From an uncultured Paracoccus sp. (GTDB lineage Bacteria; Pseudomonadota; Alphaproteobacteria; Rhodobacterales; Rhodobacteraceae): a DNA stretch of 64,000 nucleotides. The notes under the pieces were generated by a model. It searched no databases, was not told where the DNA came from, and saw only the letters and a program-made list of their open reading frames with translations. The position numbers were made by a program, and so were the translations under genes. The stretch is from positions 62,001-126,000 of the forward strand of contig NZ_CANKWH010000008.1 of assembly GCF_947487305.1 (NCBI RefSeq), given 5' to 3'. This document shows, piece after piece, positions 43,119-52,029 of the stretch. Positions within the stretch are counted from its first letter, which is position 1, and every line of letters begins with the position of its first letter.

Positions 43119-44342
43119 CTAGCGTCGGCGGAATTCCGCGACCGTTTCGACATGCGGCGACCAGCGGAATTGATCTATCAGCAACAGTCGGACCAGATCG
43201 AAGCCGCTTTCGGTCAGAATCCGGGCATCCCGCGCGAAATTCACCGGATCGCAAGCGACGAAGGCGACCCGATCCACCCGTGACTTGGCGATCTGGCGCG
43301 CCTGTTCCAGCGCCCCCGCACGTGGCGGATCGATCACGATCGCGTCAAAGGGCGCGAGCTCCTCGGCCAGAAGCGGGTTCCGCGCGAGGTCGCGAGTCGC
43401 CACGTTCAGCTGTTGCAGCCCGCTGGCACCCCGCCAACCGGCCATCAGCGAATCGAGCGGTGCAGCCAGGCCTTCGACCGCGTTAACCTCGGCGTGTTCC
43501 AGAAGCGGCAGGGTGAAGGTGCCGATCCCGGCATAAAGATCGACAATCCGTCGCGCGCCGGTTGTCATTTCCAGCACGGCCTGACGCAGCGCCGCCTCGC
43601 CCTCGGCGGTGGCCTGCAGAAAGGCCCCGGCGGGCGGCACCACCAGCGCCCGGCCGAGCGGCAGGGCAGGTGGGCGGCGGGTGATTGCCTCGCCGTCCCA
43701 ATCGAGCCGCGCCAGATCGCCCTCATCGGCCAGCGCGGCGAGTGTCTGCAACAGGTCCGGTGTCATCGGCTTGCCGCCAATGACCGCCACATCCAGCCCC
43801 GCCGGCCCGTGGATCACGCTGATCGACAGCTCGGCGCTGCGCGAGGCACCGGCAATCACGATCCGGCGCAGCAGAGGTAGCACCGACTGGATCTCGGGGC
43901 GGATGACGTGGCAGTTGGTGATGTCGGCGATCACGTCCGAAGCCCGCGCATGAAAGCCCAGCAGCGCGCCCTTCTTGGTCCGCCGCCCAGACAGAACCGC
44001 CCGCCGCCGCGAGCGGGGCGGCGAGGTCAACACCGCCTCGACCTCGGCGGTGATCCCCTGTGCCGCCAAGGCCGTCTCGACCACCTGCCGTTTCCAGTTG
44101 CTGGCAAATCCGTCCGAGGCATGCATCAACGAACAGCCACCGCAGGCGCGGTAGTGACCGCAGACCGGCCGCACCCGATCAGGCGAGGGCGTCAGGATGC
44201 GCGGGGCGGCAATACGGCCCTCGAGTGCCTCGCCCTCGATCTCTTCGCCGGGCAGGGTCAGGGGTGCCAGCACGCGGCCGTCCGGTCCCGAGGCGACGCC
44301 ATCGCCGCGCCGGCCCAGTCTTTCGATGGTCCAGCGGCTCAT
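43119..44342 (-). CDS. Class I SAM-dependent 23S rRNA m5U methyltransferase (RlmD/RumA-like)
   Basis: The 407-residue protein begins with a TRAM-like ERLGRRGDGVASGPDGRVLAPLTLPGEEIEGE, carries the 4Fe-4S cysteine pattern CGHYRACGGCSLMH with a fourth Cys in TNCHVI, the SAM-binding DLYAGIGTFTLPLLEHA, DPPRAGALEQARQIAKS and the catalytic VACDPVNFARDARILTESGFDL. It should methylate uridine in rRNA (m5U1939 in the RlmD family) or another RNA; subfamily is uncertain. No Shine-Dalgarno precedes ATG 44342. About 200 bp of upstream non-coding DNA separates it from the divergent DoxX gene. Confidence 0.85.
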   Translation of the reverse strand: MSRWTIERLGRRGDGVASGPDGRVLAPLTLPGEEIEGEALEGRIAAPRILTPSPDRVRPVCGHYRACGGCSLMHASDGFASNWKRQVVETALAAQGITAEVEAVLTSPPRSRRRAVLSGRRTKKGALLGFHARASDVIADITNCHVIRPEIQSVLPLLRRIVIAGASRSAELSISVIHGPAGLDVAVIGGKPMTPDLLQTLAALADEGDLARLDWDGEAITRRPPALPLGRALVVPPAGAFLQATAEGEAALRQAVLEMTTGARRIVDLYAGIGTFTLPLLEHAEVNAVEGLAAPLDSLMAGWRGASGLQQLNVATRDLARNPLLAEELAPFDAIVIDPPRAGALEQARQIAKSRVDRVAFVACDPVNFARDARILTESGFDLVRLLLIDQFRWSPHVETVAEFRRR

Positions 44343-44548
44343 GTGGCAGGAAGGGGCTGAAGGAGGGGTTTCATGTGCAGGGCCAGTGTTCGGACAGATC
44401 GAGTGTAGGTCGGCGAGTTTGTCGCACGGTTCAAGTCCCCGCCGCAGGGTCTGAGGGCCTGAAGGCCGATGTACGGGACCAACCTGCCACCGCACTTGCC
44501 GATCCGATGCAATCTTGCCACCATCGACCCGAACGCGAGGAGGTTCAA

Positions 44549-44941
44549 ATGCATGATTTCGGCCTGCTGATCGCCCGCTTCCTGTTGGGTGTTCCCTTTG
44601 TCATCTGGGGCTTCCTTAAGCTGCGCGGTGGCGAGGCCAAGCTGGTGCCGGTTCTGGCCGGGCTCGGCCTGCCGGATGCGACGGCGCTGGCCTATCTGGT
44701 GGGCCTCTGCGAGCTTGTCGGCGGGATCGGCGTGGTCCTGGGTTATCCGGTGCGGACCTTCGGCGTGCTTCTGGGCCTCTGGTGTCTCGTCACCGGCTAT
44801 GCCGCGCATCGCAAGGACCTGAACGCGATGCTGTCCCATATCGCCATGGCTGGTGGTTTCTTCGCGCTGGCCGCTGCGGGGGCCGGTGCGCTGGCGCTGT
44901 TTGGCGGCGATCCAACCGGGGTGCTGGCCGACGTGCAATAG
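44549..44941 (+). CDS. DoxX family membrane protein
   Basis: The 130-residue protein has four hydrophobic helices and the DoxX pattern LLIARFLLGVPFVIWGFLKLRGG, LVGLCELVGGIGVVLGYPVRTFGVLLGLWCLVTGYAAHR, SHIAMAGGFFALAAAGAGALALFG. DoxX-like proteins sit in the inner membrane; function is unknown and may involve redox or quinone chemistry. GAGGAGG sits ahead of ATG 44549. It converges on the ABC exporter gene. Confidence 0.88.
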   Translation: MHDFGLLIARFLLGVPFVIWGFLKLRGGEAKLVPVLAGLGLPDATALAYLVGLCELVGGIGVVLGYPVRTFGVLLGLWCLVTGYAAHRKDLNAMLSHIAMAGGFFALAAAGAGALALFGGDPTGVLADVQ

Positions 44942-44948
44942 GGCGCTG

Positions 44949-46805
44949 CTACTCCGCCGCTTCCTCTGCCGCCTCGTCCAGACCCAGGAAACCGCCGGAT
45001 TGCCGGTTCCAGTAGCGCGCGTAAAGCCCGTTCTCGGCCAGCAATTCCTCATGCGTTCCCGCCTCGACGATCCGGCCCCCGTCCAGCACGATGATCCGGT
45101 CCAACTCGGCGATGGTCGACAGCCGGTGGGCGATGGCCAGCACCGTCTTGCCCTGCATGGCGCGGGCCAGAGCCTCCTGCACCTGCGCCTCGACCTCGCT
45201 GTCCAGCGCGCTGGTCGCCTCGTCCAGCACGAGGATCGGCGCGTCCTTCAGGATGGCGCGGGCCAGCGCGATACGCTGGCGCTGTCCGCCCGACAGCTTT
45301 ACCCCGCGCTCGCCCAGATGCGCCTCGTAGCCTTTGCGCCCGGCATAATCCTCGAGCCCCAGAATGAACTCATGTGCCTCGGCCGCCTTCGCCGCCGCCT
45401 CGATCTCGGCCATGCTGGCATCGGGCCGGCCATAGAGGATATTGTCGCGGGCCGAGCGGTTGAACATCGCCGTTTCCTGCGTGACCATGGCGATCTGCTG
45501 GCGCAGGCTTTCCTGCGTCACCTCGCGGATGTCATGCTCGTCAAGGGTGATCTTGCCCTTTTCCACGTCGTAGAGCCGCAACAGCAGCGCCACCAGTGTC
45601 GATTTCCCCGCGCCCGAGGCGCCGACAATGCCGATCCGCTGCCCCGGCAGGATGTGCAGCGACAGGTCGTCCAGCCCGCCGGTCTCGCGGCCATAGGCAA
45701 AGCTCACATGGTCATAGTCGATCCGGCCCTTGACCCGCGTCAGCGTGATCGCCCCCGGCGCATCGCTCAGCGCATGGGGCGGGGCGAGGGTCTTCATCCC
45801 GTCCTCGACCTCGCCGATGCTGCCCCACATGCCCATCAGCGCCATGCTGACCCAACCGGTCATCTGGCTCAGCCGCATCGAGATCGCCCCGGCAGCCGCC
45901 ACATCACCGGGCGTCGCCAGCCCGTCGCGCCACAGCATGACCGAGCCGCCGATCAGGATCACCGGCAGCACGCCCGCGATGAACATCAGCGACAGGCGGA
46001 ACCAGCTCGAGACGACACCGAAATCCAGCGCCCGTTCGCGGAAACCGGCCATCGCGCCCAGTGCCGCGCGATCCTCGTGATCGGTATGGGCGAAAAGCTT
46101 TACCGTCTTGATGTTGGTGATCGTGTCGACCACCTGCCCAGTGACCATCGCCCTCGCCGAGGCGCGGGCGCCCGAGCGTTCGCGGACCAGCGGCAGGAAG
46201 AAGCGGATCAGCGCGAAATAGCTGGCCAGCCACACGAGCAGCGCCAGCGCCCCCCAGCCATCGACCGCGACCAGAAAGGCCGCCGAGCCCAGCACCGAGG
46301 CGAGTGCAAAGGCCACCACGTTGACCATCTCGGTCGCCACATCGGTCACGGCCCGCGCGGTCTGCATCTGCTTCTGCGCCAGCCGCCCGGCGAAATCATT
46401 GTCAAAGAACGTGACCGACTGCCCCATGGTCCAGCGGTGCAGCCGCGACAGTACCAAAGGCAGGATGTTCGGGCCGACAATGACGCTGGAACTGGCCGTC
46501 GAGAGGCCGAAGATCACCGGTCGGATCAGCAGGAAGAACCCCAGGAACAGCGCGATCAGCGCCGCCTGTTCCGACCACGGATCGGCGGGGTTGCCCGTCG
46601 CCACCGCATCGACCGCCATGCCCAGAAGGATCGCGGTCAGCACGTCGCAGATCCCGGCCAGTGCCGAGGCGATCCCGGCCAGCGTCAGCCCGCCCCAGGC
46701 CCCCGAGAGGCACCAGCGAAAGAAGGCGAGCAGGGTTCGGGGCGGCGGGCCATCGGCGGGACGAAAGGCGTCGACCATATTGCCCATGCGGCGATGCAGG
46801 CTCAT
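44949..46805 (-). CDS. ABC exporter, fused permease-ATPase
   Basis: The 618-residue half-transporter has a six-helix exporter domain (about residues 30-340; FFDNDFAGRLAQKQMQTARAVTD and a second-half GEVEDGMKTL) and an ATPase with Walker A GASGAGKST, signature LSGGQRQRIALARA, Walker B ILVLDEATSALDSEVEAQ and switch His in AIAHRLSTI. Homodimer expected in the inner membrane; substrate unknown. It overlaps the cca stop by 4 bp (ATGA), so it is coupled to cca and is the last gene of the hslO-Nudix-cca-ABC chain. Confidence 0.92.
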   Translation of the reverse strand: MSLHRRMGNMVDAFRPADGPPPRTLLAFFRWCLSGAWGGLTLAGIASALAGICDVLTAILLGMAVDAVATGNPADPWSEQAALIALFLGFFLLIRPVIFGLSTASSSVIVGPNILPLVLSRLHRWTMGQSVTFFDNDFAGRLAQKQMQTARAVTDVATEMVNVVAFALASVLGSAAFLVAVDGWGALALLVWLASYFALIRFFLPLVRERSGARASARAMVTGQVVDTITNIKTVKLFAHTDHEDRAALGAMAGFRERALDFGVVSSWFRLSLMFIAGVLPVILIGGSVMLWRDGLATPGDVAAAGAISMRLSQMTGWVSMALMGMWGSIGEVEDGMKTLAPPHALSDAPGAITLTRVKGRIDYDHVSFAYGRETGGLDDLSLHILPGQRIGIVGASGAGKSTLVALLLRLYDVEKGKITLDEHDIREVTQESLRQQIAMVTQETAMFNRSARDNILYGRPDASMAEIEAAAKAAEAHEFILGLEDYAGRKGYEAHLGERGVKLSGGQRQRIALARAILKDAPILVLDEATSALDSEVEAQVQEALARAMQGKTVLAIAHRLSTIAELDRIIVLDGGRIVEAGTHEELLAENGLYARYWNRQSGGFLGLDEAAEEAAE

Positions 46806-47962
46806 GCGCCCTCCTTTGCCGCCATCCGGGCGGTCTCGATCAGGTTTGCGGCGGGGGTAGCAAAGCCCTCGGCGACCCAGCGGGCTTCGGCGGCCTTGAG
46901 ACCCTGACCGAGCGCCGGCCCCTGCAACTCGGGCATCAGGTCAGCGGCGGCGATGGGCAGCCGGGCGCGGGCGGCTGCGGCAATCTGGTCGTGCCAGCCC
47001 TCGGGCAGCCGCGCGCCGCGCGCCGCCCGGATCAGCGCGATGTCAGCGGCCAGCGCCGCACCAAGCCGATAGCCGGTCTCATTGAGCGACCAGTCCGCCG
47101 CCAGCGCCCCGGCCAGTTGCGCCTGAACCCCGGCCTCGGCGCGCGACAGGCGCAGGGCTTCGGCGGGATCCTCGGCACCCAGCAGCGCCAGCCGCCGTGG
47201 CCAGTTGGGCGGGAAGTCTCTTTCCGCCGCGATCAGCGCTAGCATATGTTCCACATCAGCACCGGGCAGAACCCGCGCCAGAATCCCGGTCTCGCTCATC
47301 CGCGCCAGCGCATCGGAGGGGTCGGGCGCGGCCAGCAGCTTGCGCATCTCGGCCCCGATCCGCTCCTTCGAGATCCCCGCAAGGCCACCCGCCAGCGCCG
47401 CACAGGCGGCCAGCGCCTGCGGCTCGGCCTCGCGGGCATACCAGGCATGAAAGCGGAAGAAGCGCAGGATGCGCAGGTAATCCTCGCGGATACGCGCCTC
47501 GGCATCGCCCACGAAGCGTAACCGCCGCGCCGCCAGATCATCCAGCCCGCCGACCGGATCAATCACCTCGCCCGTGCGGGTGGCGTAAAGCGCGTTCATG
47601 GTGAAATCGCGTCGCCGCGCATCCTCGTCGATGCTGTCCGAGAAAGCCACGACCGCGCGCCGCCCGTCGGTCTCGACATCGCGGCGGAAGGTCGTGACCT
47701 CGAACCCAGTTCCATCGGAAACCACGGTGATCGTGCCATGCTCGATCCCCGTCGGCACCGGCTTCAGCCCCGCCGCCTGCGCCAGCTCGACGACCCGCTC
47801 GGGCCGGGCGTCTGTCGACAGGTCGACATCCCCGATCGGCTCGCCCAGGGCCGAATTGCGCACCGCGCCCCCGACCAGCAGTACCCGATGTCCGCCCGCC
47901 TCGATCGCGTCGAGGACGGCGAGCAGCGCCGGATCGGTGAGGAAGGGGCTGGAGAGTCGCAT
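46802..47962 (-). CDS. cca: CCA tRNA nucleotidyltransferase / poly(A) polymerase family
   Basis: The 386-residue protein has the class II head-domain motifs HRVLLVGGAVRNSALGEPIGDVDLSTDA (catalytic aspartates in DVDLS) and ARRRDFTMNALY, the RNA-binding DPVGGLDDLAARRLRFVGDAEARIREDYLRILRFFRFHAWY, and a degenerate C-terminal body domain. It repairs or adds the 3' CCA of tRNAs. The adjacent tRNA-Leu already encodes CCA, so repair may dominate. It overlaps the upstream Nudix gene by 1 bp (TGATG) and the downstream ABC gene by 4 bp. Confidence 0.9.
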   Translation of the reverse strand: MRLSSPFLTDPALLAVLDAIEAGGHRVLLVGGAVRNSALGEPIGDVDLSTDARPERVVELAQAAGLKPVPTGIEHGTITVVSDGTGFEVTTFRRDVETDGRRAVVAFSDSIDEDARRRDFTMNALYATRTGEVIDPVGGLDDLAARRLRFVGDAEARIREDYLRILRFFRFHAWYAREAEPQALAACAALAGGLAGISKERIGAEMRKLLAAPDPSDALARMSETGILARVLPGADVEHMLALIAAERDFPPNWPRRLALLGAEDPAEALRLSRAEAGVQAQLAGALAADWSLNETGYRLGAALAADIALIRAARGARLPEGWHDQIAAAARARLPIAAADLMPELQGPALGQGLKAAEARWVAEGFATPAANLIETARMAAKEGA

Positions 47963-48555
47963 CAGGCCGCAAACCTGTTGGCCAGCGACCACAGGATGCG
48001 CGCTGTGGCGCCCCAGAGGTAATAGGGACCGTAAGGCGCGGCGTGATAGCTGCGCCAGCTGCCGCGCCAGTACCGCCCCTCGACCCGGTAACGGGTGGGA
48101 TCGGCAATATGCTCGAAGGGCAGGGCAAAGACCTCGGCCACCTCGCCCGGCTCGGGGATCGGGTCAAACCGGCCGCGAATGACGGCCAGAACCGGGGTGA
48201 TGGCAAAGCCGGTGACGGTGCGATGCGCGGGCAGGGTGCCGATCACGTCGACCTGTTCGACCGGCAAGGCAATCTCCTCGCGCGCCTCGCGCAGGGCTGC
48301 GGCGACCACATCGGCATCGCTTGGATCGACCTTGCCGCCGGGCAGGGCGATCTGACCGGGATGGTGACGCATGGTGGCGGCGCGCTTGGTCAGCACCAGC
48401 CGCCCGTCATCCTCGTGAAAGGCGGCGAGCACGCCGGCCGGGCGCAATTGCCCGGCCGGCGGCGCGACCTCGGGGTTCAGATCGAAATCCGAGGTCGGCC
48501 CTGCCGGAGCTGTCAGGGCCTGTCTCAGCAGGTCTTCCGACCAGCCGGCTCTCAC
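47962..48555 (-). CDS. Nudix hydrolase, CoA pyrophosphatase (NudL-like)
   Basis: The 197-residue protein has the NudL/UPF0035 features RLVLTKRAATMRHHPGQIALPGGKVDPSDADVVAAALREAREEIAL (Nudix box), VDVIGTLPAHRTVTGFAITPVLAVI, PGEVAEVFALPFEHIADPTRY and YLWGATARILWSLANR. It would hydrolyse CoA or its oxidised forms. GTG 48555 overlaps the hslO stop by 4 bp and its own stop overlaps the cca start, so it sits in a tightly coupled operon. Confidence 0.9.
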   Translation of the reverse strand: MRAGWSEDLLRQALTAPAGPTSDFDLNPEVAPPAGQLRPAGVLAAFHEDDGRLVLTKRAATMRHHPGQIALPGGKVDPSDADVVAAALREAREEIALPVEQVDVIGTLPAHRTVTGFAITPVLAVIRGRFDPIPEPGEVAEVFALPFEHIADPTRYRVEGRYWRGSWRSYHAAPYGPYYLWGATARILWSLANRFAA

Positions 48556-49574
48556 TCGGCTGCCCGGTCTTGCGGTTCGATCGGGTTGCCCTCGGCATCG
48601 ACCGTCGCCTCGAAACCGAGGCTTTTCGGGTCGAATTCGTAATGCGCGCCGCAGAACTGGCAATCGGCGGTGACGATGCCCTCGGGCGTGGTCATGTGGC
48701 CGATATCCTTGGCCGAGTAGATCGACAGTGTGTCGCGCACCCGGTCCGCGGTGCAGGAACAGCCGAACTCCACCCGCTGCGGATCAAAGACCCGCGGGGC
48801 TTCCTCGTGGAACAGCCGCACCAGAAGGTCGGTCGGCGCGAGCGAGGGGCCGATCAGCTCCAGCGGCTCGACCGTGTCCAGAAGGATATTCGCCCGGTTC
48901 CAATCCTCGGATTCCGCGCCCTGCAGGATGTCGGCGGCCTCGATCAGCCCGCCTTCACCACTGCCGCCCTCGGACCCGCTCATCGGCGTCGCCGGCAGGG
49001 TCTGCAGCATGACGCCGCCCGCCCGCCAATGCTCGGCCTCGCCGGCCATCTGCGAGCGGCCATGGGTCAGCGCAAAGCGCGTGGGCAGCTGTTCGGACTG
49101 GGCGAAATAGGTCTGGGCGCAGGCCGAAAGCGAGCCGCCGGCCAAGGGCGTGATGCCCTGATAGGGGGTGGTCCCCTGGCCCTGGTCGATCAGGATGGCG
49201 AAATAGCCCTCGCCGATCTGCTCGAAGGGCGGGCGACCGTCCAGCCGCGCCTCGTCGAAACTCGCCCAGGCCCGGATGCGCGCCGGTTCGCGCTCGGTTG
49301 CGGGGGCGTAGTAGTCGGCGGCGATGGTGCGGATGGCGCCGCTGCCCCGCACCTGCAGGCTCAGCTTCCAGCGCAGGCTGATGGTCGGGCCGATCAACGC
49401 CGCCAGCAGCGCGACCTCGGCCACGAGTGCGCTGACCGGGGCCGGATAGTTGTGGCGCGACAGGATATGCTCCAGCACCCCGTCCAGCCGGGCCACGCGG
49501 CCACGGATGTCGGAACGGTCAAGCTGGAAGGGAAGGACCGTATCGTCCCAGGCGATCTGGTTGATCTTGTTCAT
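48552..49574 (-). CDS. hslO: Redox-regulated chaperone Hsp33
   Basis: The 340-residue protein has an N-terminal substrate-binding domain (FQLDRSDIRGRVARLDGVLEHILSRHNYP, RWKLSLQVRGSGAIRTIAADYYA) and the C-terminal redox switch FGCSCTADRVRDTLSIYSAKDIGHMTTPEGIVTADCQFCGAHYEFD, with two CXC/CXXC pairs that bind zinc when reduced. Oxidative unfolding activates it as a holdase. ATG 49574 has AAGGA 6 nt ahead; the ATG three bases upstream is possible. First gene of the hslO-Nudix-cca-ABC chain. Confidence 0.93.
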   Translation of the reverse strand: MNKINQIAWDDTVLPFQLDRSDIRGRVARLDGVLEHILSRHNYPAPVSALVAEVALLAALIGPTISLRWKLSLQVRGSGAIRTIAADYYAPATEREPARIRAWASFDEARLDGRPPFEQIGEGYFAILIDQGQGTTPYQGITPLAGGSLSACAQTYFAQSEQLPTRFALTHGRSQMAGEAEHWRAGGVMLQTLPATPMSGSEGGSGEGGLIEAADILQGAESEDWNRANILLDTVEPLELIGPSLAPTDLLVRLFHEEAPRVFDPQRVEFGCSCTADRVRDTLSIYSAKDIGHMTTPEGIVTADCQFCGAHYEFDPKSLGFEATVDAEGNPIEPQDRAAE

Positions 49575-49727
49575 CATAATTCCTTGCGATCGGGGCAGCG
49601 CCGGCACGGGCGCGGCAATATGGCTCGTCCCCAATATAGGCAATTGCAGCCCGATCCCAAGGGCGGGCTTTCCACTCGCGCAGCGGGCGGCTAATCCATG
49701 CCGGATGACCCAGAAGGACGACGGTCG

Positions 49728-50183
49728 ATGATCCCCCGTTATGGCCAGCCGCCCCAGTGCGGCCGCCGCTATCGCGCCCGGCCCGGCGCCTATGCCCTGC
49801 TGGTTCGCGACGGGCAGGCGCTGCTGACCCTGCAAACCCGGCCCGAGCCCGAACTGCAACTGCCGGGTGGCGGGATCGATCCGGGCGAGGCCCATGTTGC
49901 GGCCCTGCACCGCGAGGTGTTCGAGGAAACCGGCTGGTCCATCGCCGCACCGCGCCGCATCGGAAGCTATCGCCGTTTCGCCTGGCTGCCCGAATACGGC
50001 TATCACGCCGAGAAGATCTGTTCGGTCTGGCTGGCCCGTCCCCTGCGCCGGATGGGGCCGCCAAGCGAGCCGGATCACCTGCCGCTGTGGTTGCCACTGG
50101 GCGATCTGCCCGATGCGCTGGCCGATCCGGGGTCCAGGGCGCTGGTGGCCGGATGGCTTCTGGCGGGCCAGCACTGCCGCTGA
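49728..50183 (+). CDS. Nudix hydrolase
   Basis: The 151-residue protein starts MIPRYGQPPQCGRRYRARPGAYALLVRDGQALLTLQ and has the Nudix box ELQLPGGGIDPGEAHVAALHREVFEETGW, with the box glycine and acidic residues intact, then YRRFAWLPEYGYHAEKICSVWLARPL. Substrate is unknown; it is unlike NudC or the CoA pyrophosphatase and resembles MutT-type or diadenosine-phosphate members. AAGGACG precedes ATG 49728. Divergent from hslO by about 150 bp and converges on the phosphatase regulator. Confidence 0.85.
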   Translation: MIPRYGQPPQCGRRYRARPGAYALLVRDGQALLTLQTRPEPELQLPGGGIDPGEAHVAALHREVFEETGWSIAAPRRIGSYRRFAWLPEYGYHAEKICSVWLARPLRRMGPPSEPDHLPLWLPLGDLPDALADPGSRALVAGWLLAGQHCR

Positions 50184-50197
50184 TCGCCGCCCCTCTG

Positions 50198-51523
50198 TCA
50201 CGGCGGCAGGTTGCCCCTGCGGGCTGGACCCGGCTGCAGCGGATCATCGCCGCGATCCGCCCGTTCACGATGCTCGATCAGCACGGCCGAGATGTCGTCG
50301 CGCCGTTCGCCATGGGTGAATTGCGAGACGCAGAAGGACATGGCATCCAGGAAGTTGTGACCACTCAGTCCCCGGTGGCCACGGGCAATGTTCATGACCC
50401 CCTCGTCGCCCAGAAGGTTGCCGTGGGGATCGGTCGCCTCGGTGATCCCGTCCGAGGCGATCAGCAGCCGATCGCCGGGGTTCAGCCTCAGGCGGAATTC
50501 GTCGAACCGTGGCCGGGCAAGCACCCCGATGGGCATGCCGCCATCACCCACGGGTTCGATTTCGCCGGTCCGGCGCTGGACCAGCGGGTGGGGATGCCCG
50601 GCCTGCACGCCGCGCAATTCGCCGCTGTGGAAATCCAGATCGGCATAGACCATGGTGAAATAGGTGTCGGTCTGCGTCTCCTCCAGCAGCATGGTGTTGA
50701 AGAACTGCGCCAGCGCCAGCGGTGAGACCGCCTCGGTTCCGGTTTGCGCCGCGCGCAGCGCCACGTTCTGCTCGGTCGAGCCGGACAGATGTGCCGCCAG
50801 CCGCGCGGTCAGCAGCGCGGCGGTGACGCCATGGCCGGACACGTCGATCGAGAAGATTCCGGCCCGGTCCTGATTGATTGGAAAGAACCCGACCAGGTCC
50901 CCGCCGATATGGCCCGCAGGGCGCAGCAGCAGAGACAGCTCGAAGTGCTGAAACCGGCCCGAGCGCTCGCGCACCAGGCCCTGCTGCAGCTTGCGCGCCT
51001 CGCGCAGGTCGCGATCCATCGCCTCCTGTGCGAGGTTCAGCCGGTCCAGCGTCTTCTGCAGCTGGGCATTGCTGGCCCGCAGCTTCTCCTCGAATTGCAG
51101 GATCCGGTCGCCGGCGCGCAATCTCGCCCGGAGTTCGGCCCCCGAGATCGGCTTGGTCAGGAAGTCGTCGGCCCCGGCCTCCAGCCCGTAGGCGATGTCC
51201 GAGGCCTCGGTCTTCGAGGTCAGCAGGATGAAATAGCCATAGCCTTCGCGGCTGAGCCCACGGAATTCACGACAAAGCTCTGGGCCGGTCATGCCCGGCA
51301 TGATCCAGTCCGAAAGCACGATATCGGGTTCGTGCCGCCGGCAGATCTGCAGGGCTTCGGGCCCGGATTCCGCCTCGATCACCTGGTAACCGGCGCGCTG
51401 CAGCTGGATCGACAGCATCCGCCGTTGCGCCCGGCTGTCATCCACCAGCAGGACCAGACGGCCCGGAGCGGGCGTCAGCGCGCCTGGCGGCAGCGGGTCG
51501 TCAAGGCGAATCGGGTCACTCAC
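50198..51523 (-). CDS. Response regulator fused to SpoIIE/PP2C-type phosphatase
   Basis: The 441-residue protein has a receiver domain (residues 22-140; phosphoacceptor Asp72 in IVLSDWIMPG, Lys in LLTSK), a coiled-coil linker (about 140-185, EEKLRASNAQLQKTLDRLNLAQEAMDRDLREARKLQQ), and a SpoIIE/PPM phosphatase domain with GGDLVGFF, FSIDVSGHGVTAALLTARLAAHLSG, ASDGITEATD and GERRDDISAVLIE. Such RsbU/HsbR-like proteins dephosphorylate anti-sigma antagonists. GTG 51523 follows AAGGCGG. It is divergent from an Hpt-domain gene, about 137 bp apart, which is a natural partner for its receiver. No sensor kinase is in the window. Confidence 0.9.
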   Translation of the reverse strand: MSDPIRLDDPLPPGALTPAPGRLVLLVDDSRAQRRMLSIQLQRAGYQVIEAESGPEALQICRRHEPDIVLSDWIMPGMTGPELCREFRGLSREGYGYFILLTSKTEASDIAYGLEAGADDFLTKPISGAELRARLRAGDRILQFEEKLRASNAQLQKTLDRLNLAQEAMDRDLREARKLQQGLVRERSGRFQHFELSLLLRPAGHIGGDLVGFFPINQDRAGIFSIDVSGHGVTAALLTARLAAHLSGSTEQNVALRAAQTGTEAVSPLALAQFFNTMLLEETQTDTYFTMVYADLDFHSGELRGVQAGHPHPLVQRRTGEIEPVGDGGMPIGVLARPRFDEFRLRLNPGDRLLIASDGITEATDPHGNLLGDEGVMNIARGHRGLSGHNFLDAMSFCVSQFTHGERRDDISAVLIEHRERADRGDDPLQPGPARRGNLPP

Positions 51524-51660
51524 CCGCCTTGGATAGGGCAGGGGCGGTAAAGATCGGGTAAACCGGAAAAACCGGCGGACCTGCCCGAGGTTTAAGCATT
51601 TCGTAAGTCGCCGCTGCTAGACAGCTCGGGAAGGATTCGCGACCGGATGAGGCGTTGGGG

Positions 51661-52017
51661 ATGATCGACTGGACGAGGGTGTTGGAACTGCGCGAGGAGG
51701 TTGGACAGTCCGAATTCGCCCCGGTGCTGGAATTGTTCATGGACGAGGTCGAAGAGACCGTCATGCGCCTGTCCAGGGACGATCCCGCCAAGCTGGCGCG
51801 CGATCTGCATTTCCTCAAGGGCAGCGCGTGGAATCTCGGCTTTGCCGAATTCGGTGCGCTGTGCCAGAGCAGCGAGACGCAAACCCTGCGCGGCCAGCTG
51901 GCCGAGATCAGCGTCAAGCAGATCATCAGCTGCTATTCGCGCTCGAAACAGCTGTTCATGCGCGATCTCGCCCGGATGATTGATGATCGCGAAAACGGTC
52001 AGGCCGGGGTGGCCTGA
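51661..52017 (+). CDS. Hpt domain protein (histidine phosphotransfer)
   Basis: The 118-residue protein is a single Hpt four-helix module with the phosphorylatable His in RDLHFLKGSAWNLGFAEFGALCQ (His50), the pattern HxxKGxxxxxG. It could relay phosphate to or from the receiver domain encoded by the divergent gene. GAGG precedes ATG 51661. Function as a phosphorelay branch is inference from the arrangement. Confidence 0.88.
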   Translation: MIDWTRVLELREEVGQSEFAPVLELFMDEVEETVMRLSRDDPAKLARDLHFLKGSAWNLGFAEFGALCQSSETQTLRGQLAEISVKQIISCYSRSKQLFMRDLARMIDDRENGQAGVA

Positions 52018-52029
52018 ACCTTCGCGGGC

